NCBI GenBank assembly: GCA_014529385.2
Contig: CM043959.1
Location: forward strand, 4,521,045 to 4,585,044
From: Adiantum capillus-veneris
Lineage: Eukaryota; Streptophyta; Polypodiopsida; Polypodiales; Pteridaceae
Length of the DNA stretch: 64,000 nt
Direction: 5' to 3'
Shown: in pieces, positions 35,431 through 46,471 of the stretch
How the letters are laid out: each line of letters opens with the position of its first letter
Numbering within the stretch: position 1 is the stretch's first letter
The notes under the pieces: generated by a model
What the model saw: the letters and a program-made list of their open reading frames with translations, nothing else
What the model was told of the DNA's origin: nothing
Database searches by the model: none
Program-made: the position numbers and the translations under genes

Positions 35431-36025
35431 CAGCAAGGAAGTGATGTCGCATAGTGCTAATCCCTTACTAAGTTTTTTAAACAGATAAATATGGGGACAC
35501 ATGTGAGGCTTTGGCCAAACAAGCATACATATCATGGCAGACACAATATAATATTAGGGTGAAGACCGATCATTGAGAAGCCAAAATAACACCGATGGGA
35601 TGTTCGATGTCAAATCTGAAGCCAAACATGAATCCCTATGTGTGTGTGCATCGAAAATGCAATCCCCGATTCTCTTTCTTTGATGCCGGAGAAGAAATGC
35701 CCAATCTATGCTTTGTGTGTCTATGCGTGCATCTTTTGTGAAGCATCTCTATCGACTTGCCAGCTTATTTCCTCCATAGGTAATGTTGAGCTTGGTACGC
35801 AAAGTGTTTTTGACTTGTCTCTATTACCATGTCTGGGTCAACAGGGATGCTTTTTGTTCTTCCATGATTGTTGCCTCTGTAGCTACTTGCAACTTTTTAA
35901 CTATTTATGAAACTTTCTCCTTGGATATTTGTTGCTCCATCGAGTTAACCCTTCCTAACTAGGCTCCATAATACTATATACATTAACTAGTGAAGCCACA
36001 CTTAGAGTAAATGCAACATTGTAGG
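35431..36025. other. No gene seen
   Basis: Only short overlapping chance frames occur on both strands. No motif, repeat partner or RNA gene was recognised. Confidence 0.4.
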
Positions 36026-36886
36026 CTACTGAATCGGTGAAGGTCCCAAATCATGCAATTCAACAACAATAACGATGTCCACATCGGCCAATGGGCTATT
36101 GCCATTATTTGGTACCTGATGAATTGCAGCTTGTTGGCCCACTTTGTCCTCCCTTACCAGAGGACAATCATTAGCTCGATGATTAAGATCGCTACAATGG
36201 TAACATCCTAATGTTGGCAGCACACCCTCCATTTCTTTGACCACCATTATGGTTTCCTTGGTCTCTATCGAATCCTATGAAAAACTTGTTACCTCAACCA
36301 CCAATTTGATTATTCTAAAGTGTAGGCTTGACTAGTTGACTTGGTATAACTGCCTTGACATTGGCAAAAATGGGCTAAACATGATGTTGATGTGTATATT
36401 AGGGACCACATGTCTGATTGTGAATATGTGAGTATGGCCAAGTACGATCAAGAGGTACATACAATTGTACGAGTGGTGTAGCGATATATTGACGCATTGG
36501 CATTTGAGCTGACACAAATTATGGTACATGTGGAGGCACTAGTTTAGGACTAATTGCTTTTATCACTGACATCTGTCAACATGTCAAATCATTAAAAACA
36601 TGATTGTTTCTATTGTGGGTATTGGTTTTGCAGATGCCACACCAAAGATCCCATTCTTGGAAATCTACTCTACAACCATATGACCTTCTCTATGACAGTG
36701 GGCACACCAAGCACTAGGTTGAAACACACGATTCACATTGCTTTTAGCTACACCACCAATGACTTCACTGCCCACTCCTCTCTGAGCCTTTCGGCCAATT
36801 GTGCCAAAATATTGTCGAGCCACAAGGCGTGCCCACTCAAGTACATTGGTACAACTGTTGTTGCATTGGGCCAAGCAACTTTCTAA
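36026..36886 (-). pseudogene. Minus-strand gag-like remnant with two zinc knuckles
   Basis: On the minus strand a frame at 36665-36874 ends with CAHCHREGH, and a downstream frame at 36026-36247 contains CYHCSDLNHRANDC, a full C-x2-C-x4-H-x4-C knuckle. The first piece also has a helix-like stretch (VLEWARLVARQYFGTIGRKA). Such knuckles are typical of retrotransposon gag nucleocapsid. The segments are separated by stops and no pol follows, so this is a fragment. Other zinc-knuckle proteins remain possible. Confidence 0.45.
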
Positions 36887-38497
36887 TTGGTGTCTGAAGC
36901 TACTCCACTAGGTGTCACCCAAGATTTTGGCGGTCCCTTTTTTGCGAAGCCAAGAGACGATGGCCAAGTGTCTCCCACCTCACACCGTGCACCTAAGCGC
37001 CATATTTCGTGCTAAGTTTGTAACCAGTTTTACATATCTAACCTCGTTGGTCTACATTACCTAATCAAATAAAGTCTATTAAGTTTGTTTATTTATTTAT
37101 TTATGTATATGTATATAATCTCTTGTTACTGAAGGTGAGTGCAAAAGTTGTTGCTTATGCTCGATGGCTTTATAATGCGTTGTCTGCTTCTGCTTGAGTT
37201 AGTTCGCCCCTAGGGGTTTGTTGTATTCAACATCTCGTTCTCATTAAGGAAGAGTTTTGTCCTATAAAATAGATGCAGGGTACTTTTTCTTAAGCACACT
37301 AGTGTTTCCCTAGCACCTTCTTTAGGTCATTCTTTTCACTTAACTAATCATTGATAATGAACATGATATCTGTAATGCATGGAATTACGCTCATAGAGTA
37401 AACTATGGGCTTCAATTAAGTCAACTTAAATGCCTTGATCCACTACATTGGTGTCTTGATGCAAGTGTTCTCTCAAGCAGCTTATATGAAATATCAAGCG
37501 TACGTGCGAGTGGGATGGAAGCTCCAATTTATAGCTACTTGTCTTATATTTTGGGGGTTGATCCAAATTTCACACTTTTTGAATTTTATGCCAACCACTA
37601 GAAAACTTTTAGCAGGTTTGCTCGTTAACTGGTAGCCGCCGGTCACTTGAACCAACGCATCACCGTACCCATGCACTTCACCCCTAAGGGTTTCTTGTAT
37701 TGAGTATCTCATTTGTGATACTAAGTTTCTATAACATATTATGCCGTGTCTTGTATGGTCTCTCTTGTTTTTTCCATTGTCATCTCATTTGAATGTGAGA
37801 GAAGTGCAAATCACTATTTCACTGTCACGGCACATTGAGCAATGGACCATTGCACCATGTTGTCCACACCGCAAAACAATTTTGATGACCATGATGGTGT
37901 TTTCATGGCAACCCTGCATGGTTCTAGGCTACGAGAGCTCATGTAAAGCTTCATGTTCAAGTGCGCTTGACGGCAAGAGTGCATATGGGCAGCTCAGGAC
38001 TGTAATCGACTCCCAAATAAGAGGAAGGTGATTTGGAAACAGTACCTGAACTAGAGGAGTGCTTGAAGAAGAACACCCCACACCGACCATGGCTAAATCA
38101 GATACCTATTCCGAAGAGCCTACCGAAGTTGCTAGTGTGTCACCTGCTCGCATCCTCCCTCTATTTACTCCTCCTCCTCCTCACTCGGCCCTTCAGTATG
38201 TTCTCAATCAATGCAAAATCTTTTTTATCCACTTAATACATTCTAGCCCATCTTTGTCGTTCTCCTCTTGGCCTTGATCCCCACTATCTCCTTCCCGGTC
38301 CACTTGTTTGATAAGGGGTCATTGACTATGACACATGATCTACGCCTCCTCTCGGCACACCAATCAACACATCCCCTACACCCAATTTGTACCCACATAT
38401 GTTGCGTGTCGTTCCAACAATTATAGTTCAAGGAGCCGCCTCCTTGTTGACCCCAACATGTACGTCCATTATCAAAATGCCTCCTATCTGGGTCTTT
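36887..38497. other. No gene supported
   Basis: Only short frames occur on both strands, one of them Pro-rich and carrying a Leu run (38033-38236). No conserved motif was recognised. It may be degraded repeat sequence upstream of the ferrochelatase gene. Confidence 0.4.
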
Positions 38498-38555
38498 CGC
38501 AACCACGCCCCCAAATACCACTTCACCACCAATTCCATCGACCCTCATTCCTCGT

Positions 38556-38982
38556 TAGAATGACAAGCTTGAAGTACATGAAGTATGTTGTTGCCCCCAT
38601 CAAAATCCTGATGATCATTGCATTATGTGTGAAGAAACAAATTACTTGAATAACCCATATGCAAATCCAGTTGGTGATGCCAACCAACGACTTGCAAATG
38701 AAAAGGATATTTACAACCACTATGGTGGATGTGTAGCAAGCTTGGGTCACTCAATACATGATGTAACAAACTTGCATAATGCTTAAGAAGGATCTCACAA
38801 CTCTCACTATCAAACAACTACAACACGCATTGTGAATTCTCTTAACCATTTAAAAGTGACGTGGAAGGTCACTGAATGCCCATGTTGCCAAAATTATGAA
38901 GTTGGTAAATTGGCTACTTGTAGCCAACCAACCAAGCCAATTGGTGTAGAGTGGGACATTTCTCAGAGGTTTGGACAATAAT
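38556..38982 (+). pseudogene. Unrecognised Cys-rich coding remnant
   Basis: A single forward frame lacking an initiator Met runs from just after a stop at 38556 to about 38982 with only one internal stop near 38784. It reads EVHEVCCCPHQNPDDHCIMC, then NNPYANPVGDANQRLANEKD, NHYGGCVASLGHSIHDV, and later KVTECPCCQNYEVGKLATCS. Cys and His pairs (CCCPH, HCIMC, CPCC) suggest metal binding. I do not recognise a family. Coherence over about 140 codons argues against chance, but it could be part of a decayed transposon. Confidence 0.35.
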
Positions 38983-39187
38983 GGTCCCCACTTCTGCATG
39001 GATCTCTTGGGGAAGATACTCGACAGTCAAGTGGAAAGAGCGTGTCTAGTAATTTAGTCATTGGCTTGTCCGCTGATAGCGTTTTCTCCAACCAATAAGC
39101 TATAGCGACAAGACATTCACAACTACCCTTATCGATTTGGCGGGCAGCGTGCGTGTGTAAGGGCCTCCTGCCCATTTTTGGAAGCAC

Positions 39188-39655
39188 GATGAAGGGGATA
39201 GGCTAAGATTGTTGTTAACCTTGAATAGCAACAACTATAACATCAACCTATTGATGAACAGTTTCTTCAATGCTAGTGAATTTAGAGCCAAGTGATTATC
39301 GACGACGCAACACAGGCCAAGCAAAATTGTAGGGCTTACACTCTCCTCTTAGCCCAATTTCCTGGTCGCGTCGATCAGAGAGAGAGAAACGTGTGCATTG
39401 TGCGCTTGGTTGCGAGTCGGGCATCTGGTGCCCTGCAGAGGATTAACTATGTCCGTCTCACGTTGCGATCGGCCGAAGTCTTCCATTTTTCTCGCTGCGT
39501 GTGGCAGCTCCTTTTATTTTATCTGGTATGGCGGCTTGCACCTTTGTGCCCCAAAAGGGCTTCTAATCGAGTGAATGTGGTTTATTGTAATTTTTTTCCT
39601 TTTCCTTAGAGTTTCTCTCTGATCGGAAGTTGCTGAATTGAGGAGATTTACCAGA
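39188..39655 (+). promoter_or_regulatory. Probable promoter and 5' UTR of ferrochelatase
   Basis: This is the interval upstream of the predicted ATG. No canonical TATA box was found, only T-rich blocks such as TTTTATTTTATCTGG near 39512. The sequence between about 39600 and 39655 is stop-rich in the exon-1 frame, consistent with a leader. Confidence 0.3.
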
Positions 39656-40362
39656 ATGCAAATAGACGTCGGTCGGGCAAGCTATGTTTCAAGCACATAT
39701 CAAGGAGAAAACTATGCACAGAGATGTCCATCTTCATACAGGTATCGCAGGGCATGGGAAGTTGGAGCCATGCACCACCTGGCATATATTAAGCTGTTTG
39801 TCTTTATCGTAAGGCTCACCCCTTTTGATGTCACAGGTATACCCATGTATGTAAGCTGTCATTTAAAGGCTTCGTTTGTCAAAAAACTACTAGGAGCAGC
39901 TTGCAGTCCACTAAGGTGCTTAGGTTGCGAGTCACACGCAATGGCACAATTTCGAGGGGTTCCACTAAAGTACAGGAATTTCTATGTTGTACGCTTGCAA
40001 AAGAATCAGAAGGTGTTGTCGAGTCTTTGAATTACAAGAAAGAGAATGTAGGGGTTCTTTTACTCAATTTGGGAGGACCAGAGACGCTCGAAGACGTGCA
40101 GCCATTTCTTTATAATCTGTTTGCAGACCCTGTAAGTCGATTAAAACTGTGCTCTTAGTCATCCTTTTTGTCATGTAATGCTTATTATATTATGTTTAGG
40201 CATCCTTGCTACATGCAGGATATAATTCGGCTGCCGCGCCTTCTTAGATTTCTGCAGCAACCTCTGGCCAAGTTCATTTCCATGATGAGAGCACCTAAAA
40301 GCATGGAGGGATATGCCTCAATTGGTGGGGGCTCACCCCTGCGCAGGATAACAGAAGAACAG
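39656..40362 (+). CDS. FC: Ferrochelatase, 5' exons only (three predicted exons)
   Basis: Ferrochelatase inserts Fe2+ into protoporphyrin IX, the last step of haem synthesis, in plastids. Predicted exons are 39656-39741, 39837-40131 and 40219-40362. Introns are GT-AG (39742-39836 and 40132-40218), and the phase-2 first junction restores the frame exactly. About 98 residues, Ser/Thr/Arg-rich and transit-peptide-like, precede the conserved start [20 protein letters not shown]. The next exon encodes [19 protein letters not shown] and [20 protein letters not shown]. These blocks are highly typical of land-plant ferrochelatase. Exon 3 ends at a GTGAGT donor. The catalytic His and Glu regions and the C-terminus are not in the window. 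ATG choice and exon 1 are predictions. The paralogue (FC1 or FC2) is undecided. Confidence 0.85.
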
Positions 40363-40996
40363 GTGAGTTTTTTGGTTGGTTGGTACGTTGACAGATTGTT
40401 GGAGTGAACTGTCCTCGGACTCTTGCATGATAATGTCTGTTCCAGCAATGTCTTGTTGGTTACATCATCTGTGAGCTGTCAATGGAACCATTGAACGGAT
40501 CTAGAGTACATGAGGGCACCTTCCCTCCTCTCGTCTTATGCATTCTTGAGCTTGTTGGATCTCTCTCTCTCTCTCTCTCTCTCTCAGACCCCCCTCTTTT
40601 TCTTCCTAAATCCTTCTTTTTGGTCCCTTGCTTCTCTCGTTGTTCACACTCTGCTGTTTATAGCCCTGCATGGGTGTTCATTCGCACTGAGGAGATTGAT
40701 GTTGCTATCCTGCCGACTGGAGACAGCTATGGCAGCCTGAGGTTTATTGGGGCTAGTGGGTTCCTTGGCTGCTGATGGTTATCCTCTTAGGGCACGACAT
40801 GGTTATATGCTGTTCATGGTGGCTCCTGCTTGTGGTCACTATTGATGGTTCTTTGATAGAAGATACCAGTATTTGAAATCACTATTATTGCTTGCGGGCT
40901 TATTTGGGTGGTTGGCTTTGCAAGTAAGCGCCATTGTGTGGACTCGTAATACCCTACCTCATGTTGCTCTGCCTTTGGAGACTAGGGTTGGCAGCA
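40363..40996 (+). other. Start of ferrochelatase intron 3
   Basis: The sequence begins GTGAGTTTTTTGG, a good donor. It contains a CT microsatellite (40561-40586). The expected next ferrochelatase block (YVGMRYWHPFTEEAI-like) is not found in any frame up to the first LTR at about 40997. Confidence 0.55.
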
Positions 40997-41652
40997 AGTC
41001 ACAAAGTGGTAACGTGGCACACCCAACCGCAGGAGAGATGGCCGGGTGGACAAGAAGAACTGAAACCAGAAAGTGAGGCCAAGGGGCCTAAATCGAAGGG
41101 GTTAGGGTTTTAGTAAAAACCCTAACCCCACCCAACTTATGGAAGACCGGCCAAGGGGCCTAAACCCAATTAATCAAAAGCTTGATCTCTGGACTGAAAT
41201 TCCAAAAATCGCGCTGACTGTTGATGTGCTAATGTTGTACGGAATTCCGTGATTTGCACTGACTGTTGACATGGCACAACTTTACGAATGTCTGTATATC
41301 ACGCTGGCTGGTTTTTGGCAGTTTTGCGTGGGCTTTTGGAGAGCAGATGCTTTTGAACCTGATGCTTTTGGGGCTCTGCTTTTGGGCATCCCTTGTAAGT
41401 TTAAATGGCCACTCTTCTTGGGAGCATCTGGATCCAAAGTCTCGAAGAGTTGGCGGACCCTTGGGAGTTGTACTTTGCGAAGTGATAATAAAGAAATATC
41501 GAAAGGAGCGCTAGTCTTTGGGGCAAGTGTGTCTTGGCTCGGAACTTTGCCCGCCCATGTCGACTCTCCTTCTGTCTTTAAGTTTAGTGATTTTGTAGTT
41601 TCTGTTCGTGTGTTGCTATTGATTCTCAATTGGAGTGATCAAGCCTGTAAGA
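40997..41652 (+). repeat. LTR L1 of Gypsy-like family
   Basis: It starts near AGTCACAAAGTGGTAACG (family consensus TGTCACAAAGTGG) and ends before GAGTGGTATGAGAGCAC. It contains a telomere-like hairpin (41098-41129), the U3 block CTCTGCTTTTGGGCATCCCT and the shared core (41494-41524). Its orientation is +. Confidence 0.75.
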
Positions 41653-41653
41653 G

Positions 41654-41665
41654 TGGTATGAGAGC
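41654..41665 (+). other. Degenerate primer binding site after L1
   Basis: TGGTATGAGAGC differs by one base from TGGTATCAGAGC and directly follows the LTR, as in the related element at 62281. Confidence 0.65.
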
Positions 41666-41781
41666 ACAAAACGATTCTTCTTTTTTGTAGGATCCGATTC
41701 TGTTTGCAACACACATGGGTTCTCACGGAGAATTCGAGAGAGACCACCCCTATGACTGTGGGTCACCGGGGAGATGAAAAG

Positions 41782-42510
41782 TGTCACAAACTGCTAACAT
41801 GTCAAGCCACGGAAGACCAAGCGGAATAGGGCTCCCCGAGCATAACCCAGCCAACTTGTTGATTCTGGCCGAGAGGCCTAAACTCTAGCAGAAGCAGAAG
41901 AAGACCAAGTTTTCATCAATGCTTTGATTCTTGCCGAGTGGCCTAGGATTAAAACCCTAACCACCAACAACTTATGAGACCCCGCCCAATAGGACCTAAA
42001 AAAAAGACATTGAAGACCTCGCGAAGTGGCATGCTGACGCGGCAACTGTATAGACCCCCGCCAATTGTGTTGACATGTTGTCTCGGCCTGCAGTTTGGAT
42101 TTTCGTGTTTTAGGGGACTGCTGACGTGGCTTGCAGTACAGGTGTTCCGCGTTTTACAAGACTGTTGACGTGGCGCTGCTGTACGGACAACCACCATAGG
42201 CGCTAGCTTTGGAAGACTCTATGCTTTTAGACTATTTGCTTTTCATGTAAACTGCTTTGGAGCACCAAGGGCCTTTAAATATGAAGTGTGGGGGCTCTCT
42301 CTGGCATATTACCGCGTGCAGATGCAGAGTAGAGCCACATGTGTAAATACCGAAAGGGGCACCAGGGTTTGGGGCTTGTGCTCTCTTGGGGTGGAACTCC
42401 GCCACTCCCTTTCTTGTGTGCCGTGTTTCTCTTTCAGTTGAGTTGTTTTGAAGCGTCTGAAGTCTACTCGGTCTCCTTTTTCTGTTAGCACGTGGTGCCC
42501 TCCTGTTATA
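41782..42510 (+). repeat. LTR L2, second copy of the same family
   Basis: It starts TGTCACAAACTGCTAAC and ends before GTGGTATTTGAGC (degenerate primer site 42512-42523). It has the shared core at 42345-42375. It lies only 129 bp after L1 in the same orientation. The leader after its primer site is cut at 42567 by the LTR of another element. Confidence 0.72.
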
Positions 42511-42567
42511 GTGGTATTTGAGCTTCAATCGTGTCCTTTTTTGAAATCATACCGGTCGTAGACATAG

Positions 42568-42762
42568 TGTAAGATGCAGCAAAAGTGAATGTTGATATTG
42601 CTCAAGATGAGTGCTCCGAATTGTGCTCAAGGGTTCCTTTTACTTACGAACGTCGGAAGGTTCTTTTTACTTACGGAAGGGAGGACCTTTCGTTCTTAGA
42701 GAGAGTGCAAGCGCAAACAAAGTGAATGCTATTGTGAATGAAGGTGTTCAGAATGTGTTCAG

Positions 42763-42797
<35 letters not shown>

Positions 42798-43722
42798 TAC
42801 GACAGCAGACGGTTCTCAAACCCTCCTCCAAGGGCCCCGCTCTCTATGGCGAGAGAGGTCTATGCTATAGATTGCACAAATCTGGTACAATGGTCTAGAT
42901 GCAATGGATTTGCCGACGATGTCGACGACAATGACGACGACGACGAGGGCATGCTGAAAACTGAAAACGCTAGGTCTGATCTGCTGAATTTCTGAAAACG
43001 CTGCTGAAAACCGACACTGTGCCGGCAAGGACGGCGATGGTGACGACGCGACAACGATGCGCTGAAAACGCAGATGCTGAAATCTGCGGACAGCGGGCTG
43101 AATCTGAAAACGATGTCTAATCCGACCGTACGGCGAGGATCTACTGTGGGTAGGTGAAATCTGCGAAGCCAAGGAGTTAGTCTGCAATGGCTAAGGGTTG
43201 AAACTGAAAACGCTACCTGATCTGAATGAATCTGGCGATGGAAAACTGCAAACGCTAGGTAGATCTGAAGGAGAAACGTTGGGGCTGATCTGCAATTGAA
43301 AATGCTAGATGCTCTGGAAGAATCCAAAAAACACTAGCTGTCCTATTGGCTGAAAACGCTAGGTCTTCTGTTGTCTTGCTGAGGAGAGAACACTCCAAGC
43401 CTGAGCTTCTTCTATCTCTTCTGCTGGGAATGAGCGTCCCCCCTTTTGCTTATATAGGTCAGACTGGTTGGGTCGAGCAGTCCTCCCTACAGTTCCACGA
43501 CCTTGGGAATTGGCATAAATAATAAATGAATAATAAAAATGCCTGCAACTGAACTGCCCCAAAAATGCCATGGAAATTTGGGTTAGGATATGTGCCTGGA
43601 CATGCATGGCTTGTGCACAGGCTCACAGAGGTGCCAGAACACTTCCTAGGCTAATGTGAACCCTACTATCCTAGAACTGATAGCTTGTCCACATGCGCAC
43701 AGAGTTAGATGTGCACGTGACA
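42568..43722 (-). repeat. 3' LTR of minus-strand Gypsy element F
   Basis: The minus strand reads TGTCACGTGCACATC directly after the purine tract AAAAAGGAGGGGA (complement of about 43723-43737). The LTR ends at the complement of TGTAAGATGCAG (42568). A TATA box (TATATAA, complement of 43450-43456) supports the orientation. The U5 half repeats the motif CTGAAAACGCT many times. A GA microsatellite lies at 42763-42795. A direct-repeat partner is at 45547. Confidence 0.75.
43450..43456 (-). promoter_or_regulatory. TATA box of element F LTR
   Basis: The minus strand reads CCTATATAAGCAAAAGG, a canonical plant LTR promoter context about 270 bp into the LTR. Confidence 0.55.
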
Positions 43723-44692
43723 TCCCCTCCTTTTTAAAGTGAGGTACTGGTACCGAGCTGCATGGCTTCCTTGTAGGCTGCCAACAACTCTGGATAATCT
43801 TTGAAAAGTTCTTCATCAACCCACACTACTTCGTGGGTTCTTCGATCCTTGAACTTCAAAAAATACTATCTAACTTGCTTCTTTGAGCCATGGCGAAACC
43901 GATGCAACAACACTTGCTCCGGCTCCATGACTTCGGCTTCATCGATGATCTCTGGTTCTTCTTCTTCGGAAATGTCCTTTGGAGGTGTACCCTGAAACAC
44001 TTTCAACCAAGAAACATGGAAAACGTTGTGCATTGACCATGAGTTAGGCATTTGTAATTTCATGGAAGCCTCATTGATCTTTTTAATGACAGGAAATGGA
44101 CCTTACATTCTAAAAGACAACTTAGGACATTTCTTTTCGACTTGCTTAAGACGTTGCTTCATGATTCTCAAATAGACCCAATCCCCTTCCTTCATAGTAA
44201 CCTCATGACGATGCTTGTTAGCCTGTTGTGAGTAAGACTCCTGAGCCTTGCTTAGCCAAAGCTTTACACTCTCAGAAATCTCATCCAACAATTGACTTTC
44301 AGCTTTCAGCATTGGCATCAGGCAATTGATTGACCGAGCGAGTCAAAAGTGACTAGAACGGACGGCCAAAAGATGCCTCGTACGGAGTTCTACCAATGGC
44401 AGAGAAATAAGAGTCATTCAAAATTGCTTGAGACTGTTGATCATGCACATATAACTTCAAAACATCAAAAGCCAACTGATTGTAAATTTCTGTTTGACCA
44501 TCTGACTGTGGATGAAAAGCGAATGAAAAATTTAACTTTGTGCCAAAATTTTCAAAGAGAGCTTGCCAAAATTTGACGTGAACTTAACATCCCTATCTGA
44601 AATTGATTGACTTTGGCAAACCACAGAGGGGGTACCAATGCTTAATGAACAATCGTGCTACATCTTGTGCAGTGATTGTGGCCTTACGAGGT
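43723..44692 (-). pseudogene. Chromovirus integrase core, C-terminus and chromodomain
   Basis: The minus strand encodes the second half of an integrase: ITAQDVARLFIKHWYPLCGL, the Asp block SDRDVKF in a shifted frame, and HPQSDGQTE with the catalytic Glu. It continues through the C-terminal domain (KHRHEVTMKEGDWVYLRIMK, HNVFHVSWLKVFQGTPPKD) to a chromodomain-like end (EPEQVLLHRFRHGSKKQVR, then KFKDRRTHEVVWVDEE). Chromodomains steer chromovirus insertion to certain chromatin. The start is fused to a gag fragment, so most of pol is missing. Confidence 0.8.
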
Positions 44693-44793
44693 GGCCCATA
44701 CTCATCTTTTGCTAAGTCGCTTGAATTTGTCGTATTGCCTCCTCTCGCCTCAGCGGTTGCAAAAGAGGTTGATTGATTCTTTTCGGAATCCAT
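44690..44793 (-). pseudogene. gag N-terminal fragment fused to integrase
   Basis: The minus-strand frame opens MDSEKNQSTSFATAEARGG, a clear relative of the gag start at 62351 (MASGNDQSTPSASQDASRD). After the shared DEYGPP / REYGPP block it runs in frame into integrase. The ATG follows the primer site at the normal leader distance. Confidence 0.75.
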
Positions 44794-44845
44794 AGATGTC
44801 GCGAGAAAAGGGATTGGATTTCCCGGTAGAAGAGAAATCGGCTGC

Positions 44846-44857
44846 GCTTTGATACCA
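44846..44857 (-). other. Primer binding site of minus-strand LTR E
   Basis: The complement reads TGGTATCAAAGC, one base from the tRNA-Met primer consensus, one base after the LTR end. Confidence 0.75.
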
Positions 44858-44858
44858 C

Positions 44859-45379
44859 TGTAACAAACTTGGGCATCCCAAGTCTAGATTCTGTCGTGAC
44901 ACAGCAGAGATTCACTTCAAAACAATTCACAATTCAAGAGTCGACACGGCTCGGCATAGTCCGGTGCCAAGAGAGATTGGCCCCAAAGACTGGCGCCCCT
45001 TTCGGTATTTCTTTTATATTAATCTTTGAGCGAAGTACAACTCCCAAGGGTGCTCGCTCTCAGACTCTGTGTCCAGGTGCTCCGAGAAGTGAGTCCCCTT
45101 GGGTCACTTATAAACTTTACAAGGGTGCTAAAAGCAGAGCCCTAAAAGCATGAAACTCAAAAGCAACTCAATCCCAAAAGGTGGCAGCCAAAAGCAGTCA
45201 GTGCCTGCGGAAATCCGTACAGCCACGTCAACTGTCAACGCGAGTTGCGGCGTTAGTACAACTGCCACGTGAGCAGTCTTCTACGCAGTTTTTACTGCCT
45301 AGTCCCTTTGGCCCCTCGACAGTTGTCCATAAGTTGGCACAACTTATTAGTTGGGCATACCACGCTATCAGTTGTGACA
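44859..45379 (-). repeat. 5' LTR E, minus strand
   Basis: The minus strand starts TGTCACAACTGATAGC and ends CAAGTTTGTTACA. It carries the shared core (complement of 44979-45010) and the U3 block (GCTTTTAGGGCTCTGCTTTT). It belongs to the same family as L1, L2 and the LTRs at 60924 and 61769. Confidence 0.8.
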
Positions 45380-45546
45380 ATACCCCTCAGCATCTATCGC
45401 AATACCCTTCAGTACCTCAGCAATACCAAGCATGTCACGATTGTGACTTGCTACACTCTTCTTGATTCATTACAGACGCAGATGCGAAGTGTGACCAACT
45501 CAGAAGGACTCCTGTTCTCGAACGGTCACAACCCTTCGCCCAAATG
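45380..45546. other. Spacer between LTR E and LTR copy B
   Basis: No coding motif is seen in this 167-bp stretch, and no tRNA-Met primer site abuts the element F LTR at 45547. It may be leader of element F. Confidence 0.35.
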
Positions 45547-46290
45547 TGTAAGGTGCAGTGGAATGAATGTTTGAACTTTGCTCAAGATGAGTGCTCCAAA
45601 CTGTGCTCAAGGTCCCTTTTCGTTCTTATGGAAGGTAGAGCCTTCCGTTCTTAATGAGAGAGTGCAATGATCACAAACAAGTGAATGGACAATGTGCGTG
45701 CAAGTGTATGAGACTGAGAGATAGAGAGAGAAGAGAAATACGACACCAAGACGTTGTAAAACCCTCCTCCGAAGGCCCCACTCTCGTCGGCGAGAGTGGT
45801 CTACTATTGATTGCATAGACTTGTACAAACTGAATGCATGTGACTGATGCAAGTCTAGGGTAGATCGATGACGACGACGGGGATGGCGAGACCGATCTAA
45901 GGGCTGAAATCTGACACTTATGTATTGCTGTCCAAAAACGCTAATGGCTGAATTCTGCGGCTGATTTGCTGCTATTGGTGAACTTCACCGGGACCAAAAA
46001 CGCTGATGGTTGCTGATCTCTGATGGCTGAAAACTGGTGGTCTTTATGGTGGTCAAGGCTGAAATCTGCTGTTGGCTTATTTGCTGAAAATCGCCATGCA
46101 AAATGGGCAACTTGGGGGTTCTTGAAAACGGAGGTCTTCTGCGGTGAAACTTGCTAATGAAAAACGCTAGGGGCTAAGGATGCCTGGCGAGGATGCTTGA
46201 TGAAAAACGCTAGGGGATTTGAGTCCTTGCTTGGAGGAAAAACGCCATCAATGAAGGGTTCTTGCTGAGAAGTTGCCTGTTGAGGTACCT
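45547..46290 (-). repeat. Truncated 5' LTR copy of element F
   Basis: The left 700 bp match 42568-43300 in direct orientation (TGTAAGGTGCAG start, GCTCAAGATGAGTGCTCC, CTCCTCCGAAGGCCCC, CTGAAAACGCT motifs). Homology fades near 46290, and the U3 promoter part found in the partner is absent. The right end is approximate. Confidence 0.65.
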
Positions 46291-46471
46291 GAAGAGGGAT
46301 CTTCCTCACATGGCACAAAGAAAATTCCTTCAACTCTTCAAGAAGAGGACAGGTTGATGGTTATATTGTCTTGTGGGTGACTACCATGGGTCTATACCTT
46401 GCACTTTCCTTTAAGGGTGAATCTGGGCTTATCTTGGATTCATCTAGGTATATCTTCAAGAAGAGGACAGG

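Noticed and set aside
39638-40030. 130-residue frame [20 protein letters not shown] read straight through
   Set aside because: It reads through a predicted 95-bp intron. The splice model restores the ferrochelatase frame, so only its first part is exon 1.
40482-40775. Leu/Ser-rich frame as a possible next ferrochelatase exon
   Set aside because: The composition comes from a CT microsatellite and no ferrochelatase block follows. It is intron sequence.
42816-43327. Minus-strand Ser/Arg-rich frames of 123 and 155 residues
   Set aside because: They overlap in two frames within the element F LTR and reflect its GA/CT-rich composition. No homologous protein is recognised.
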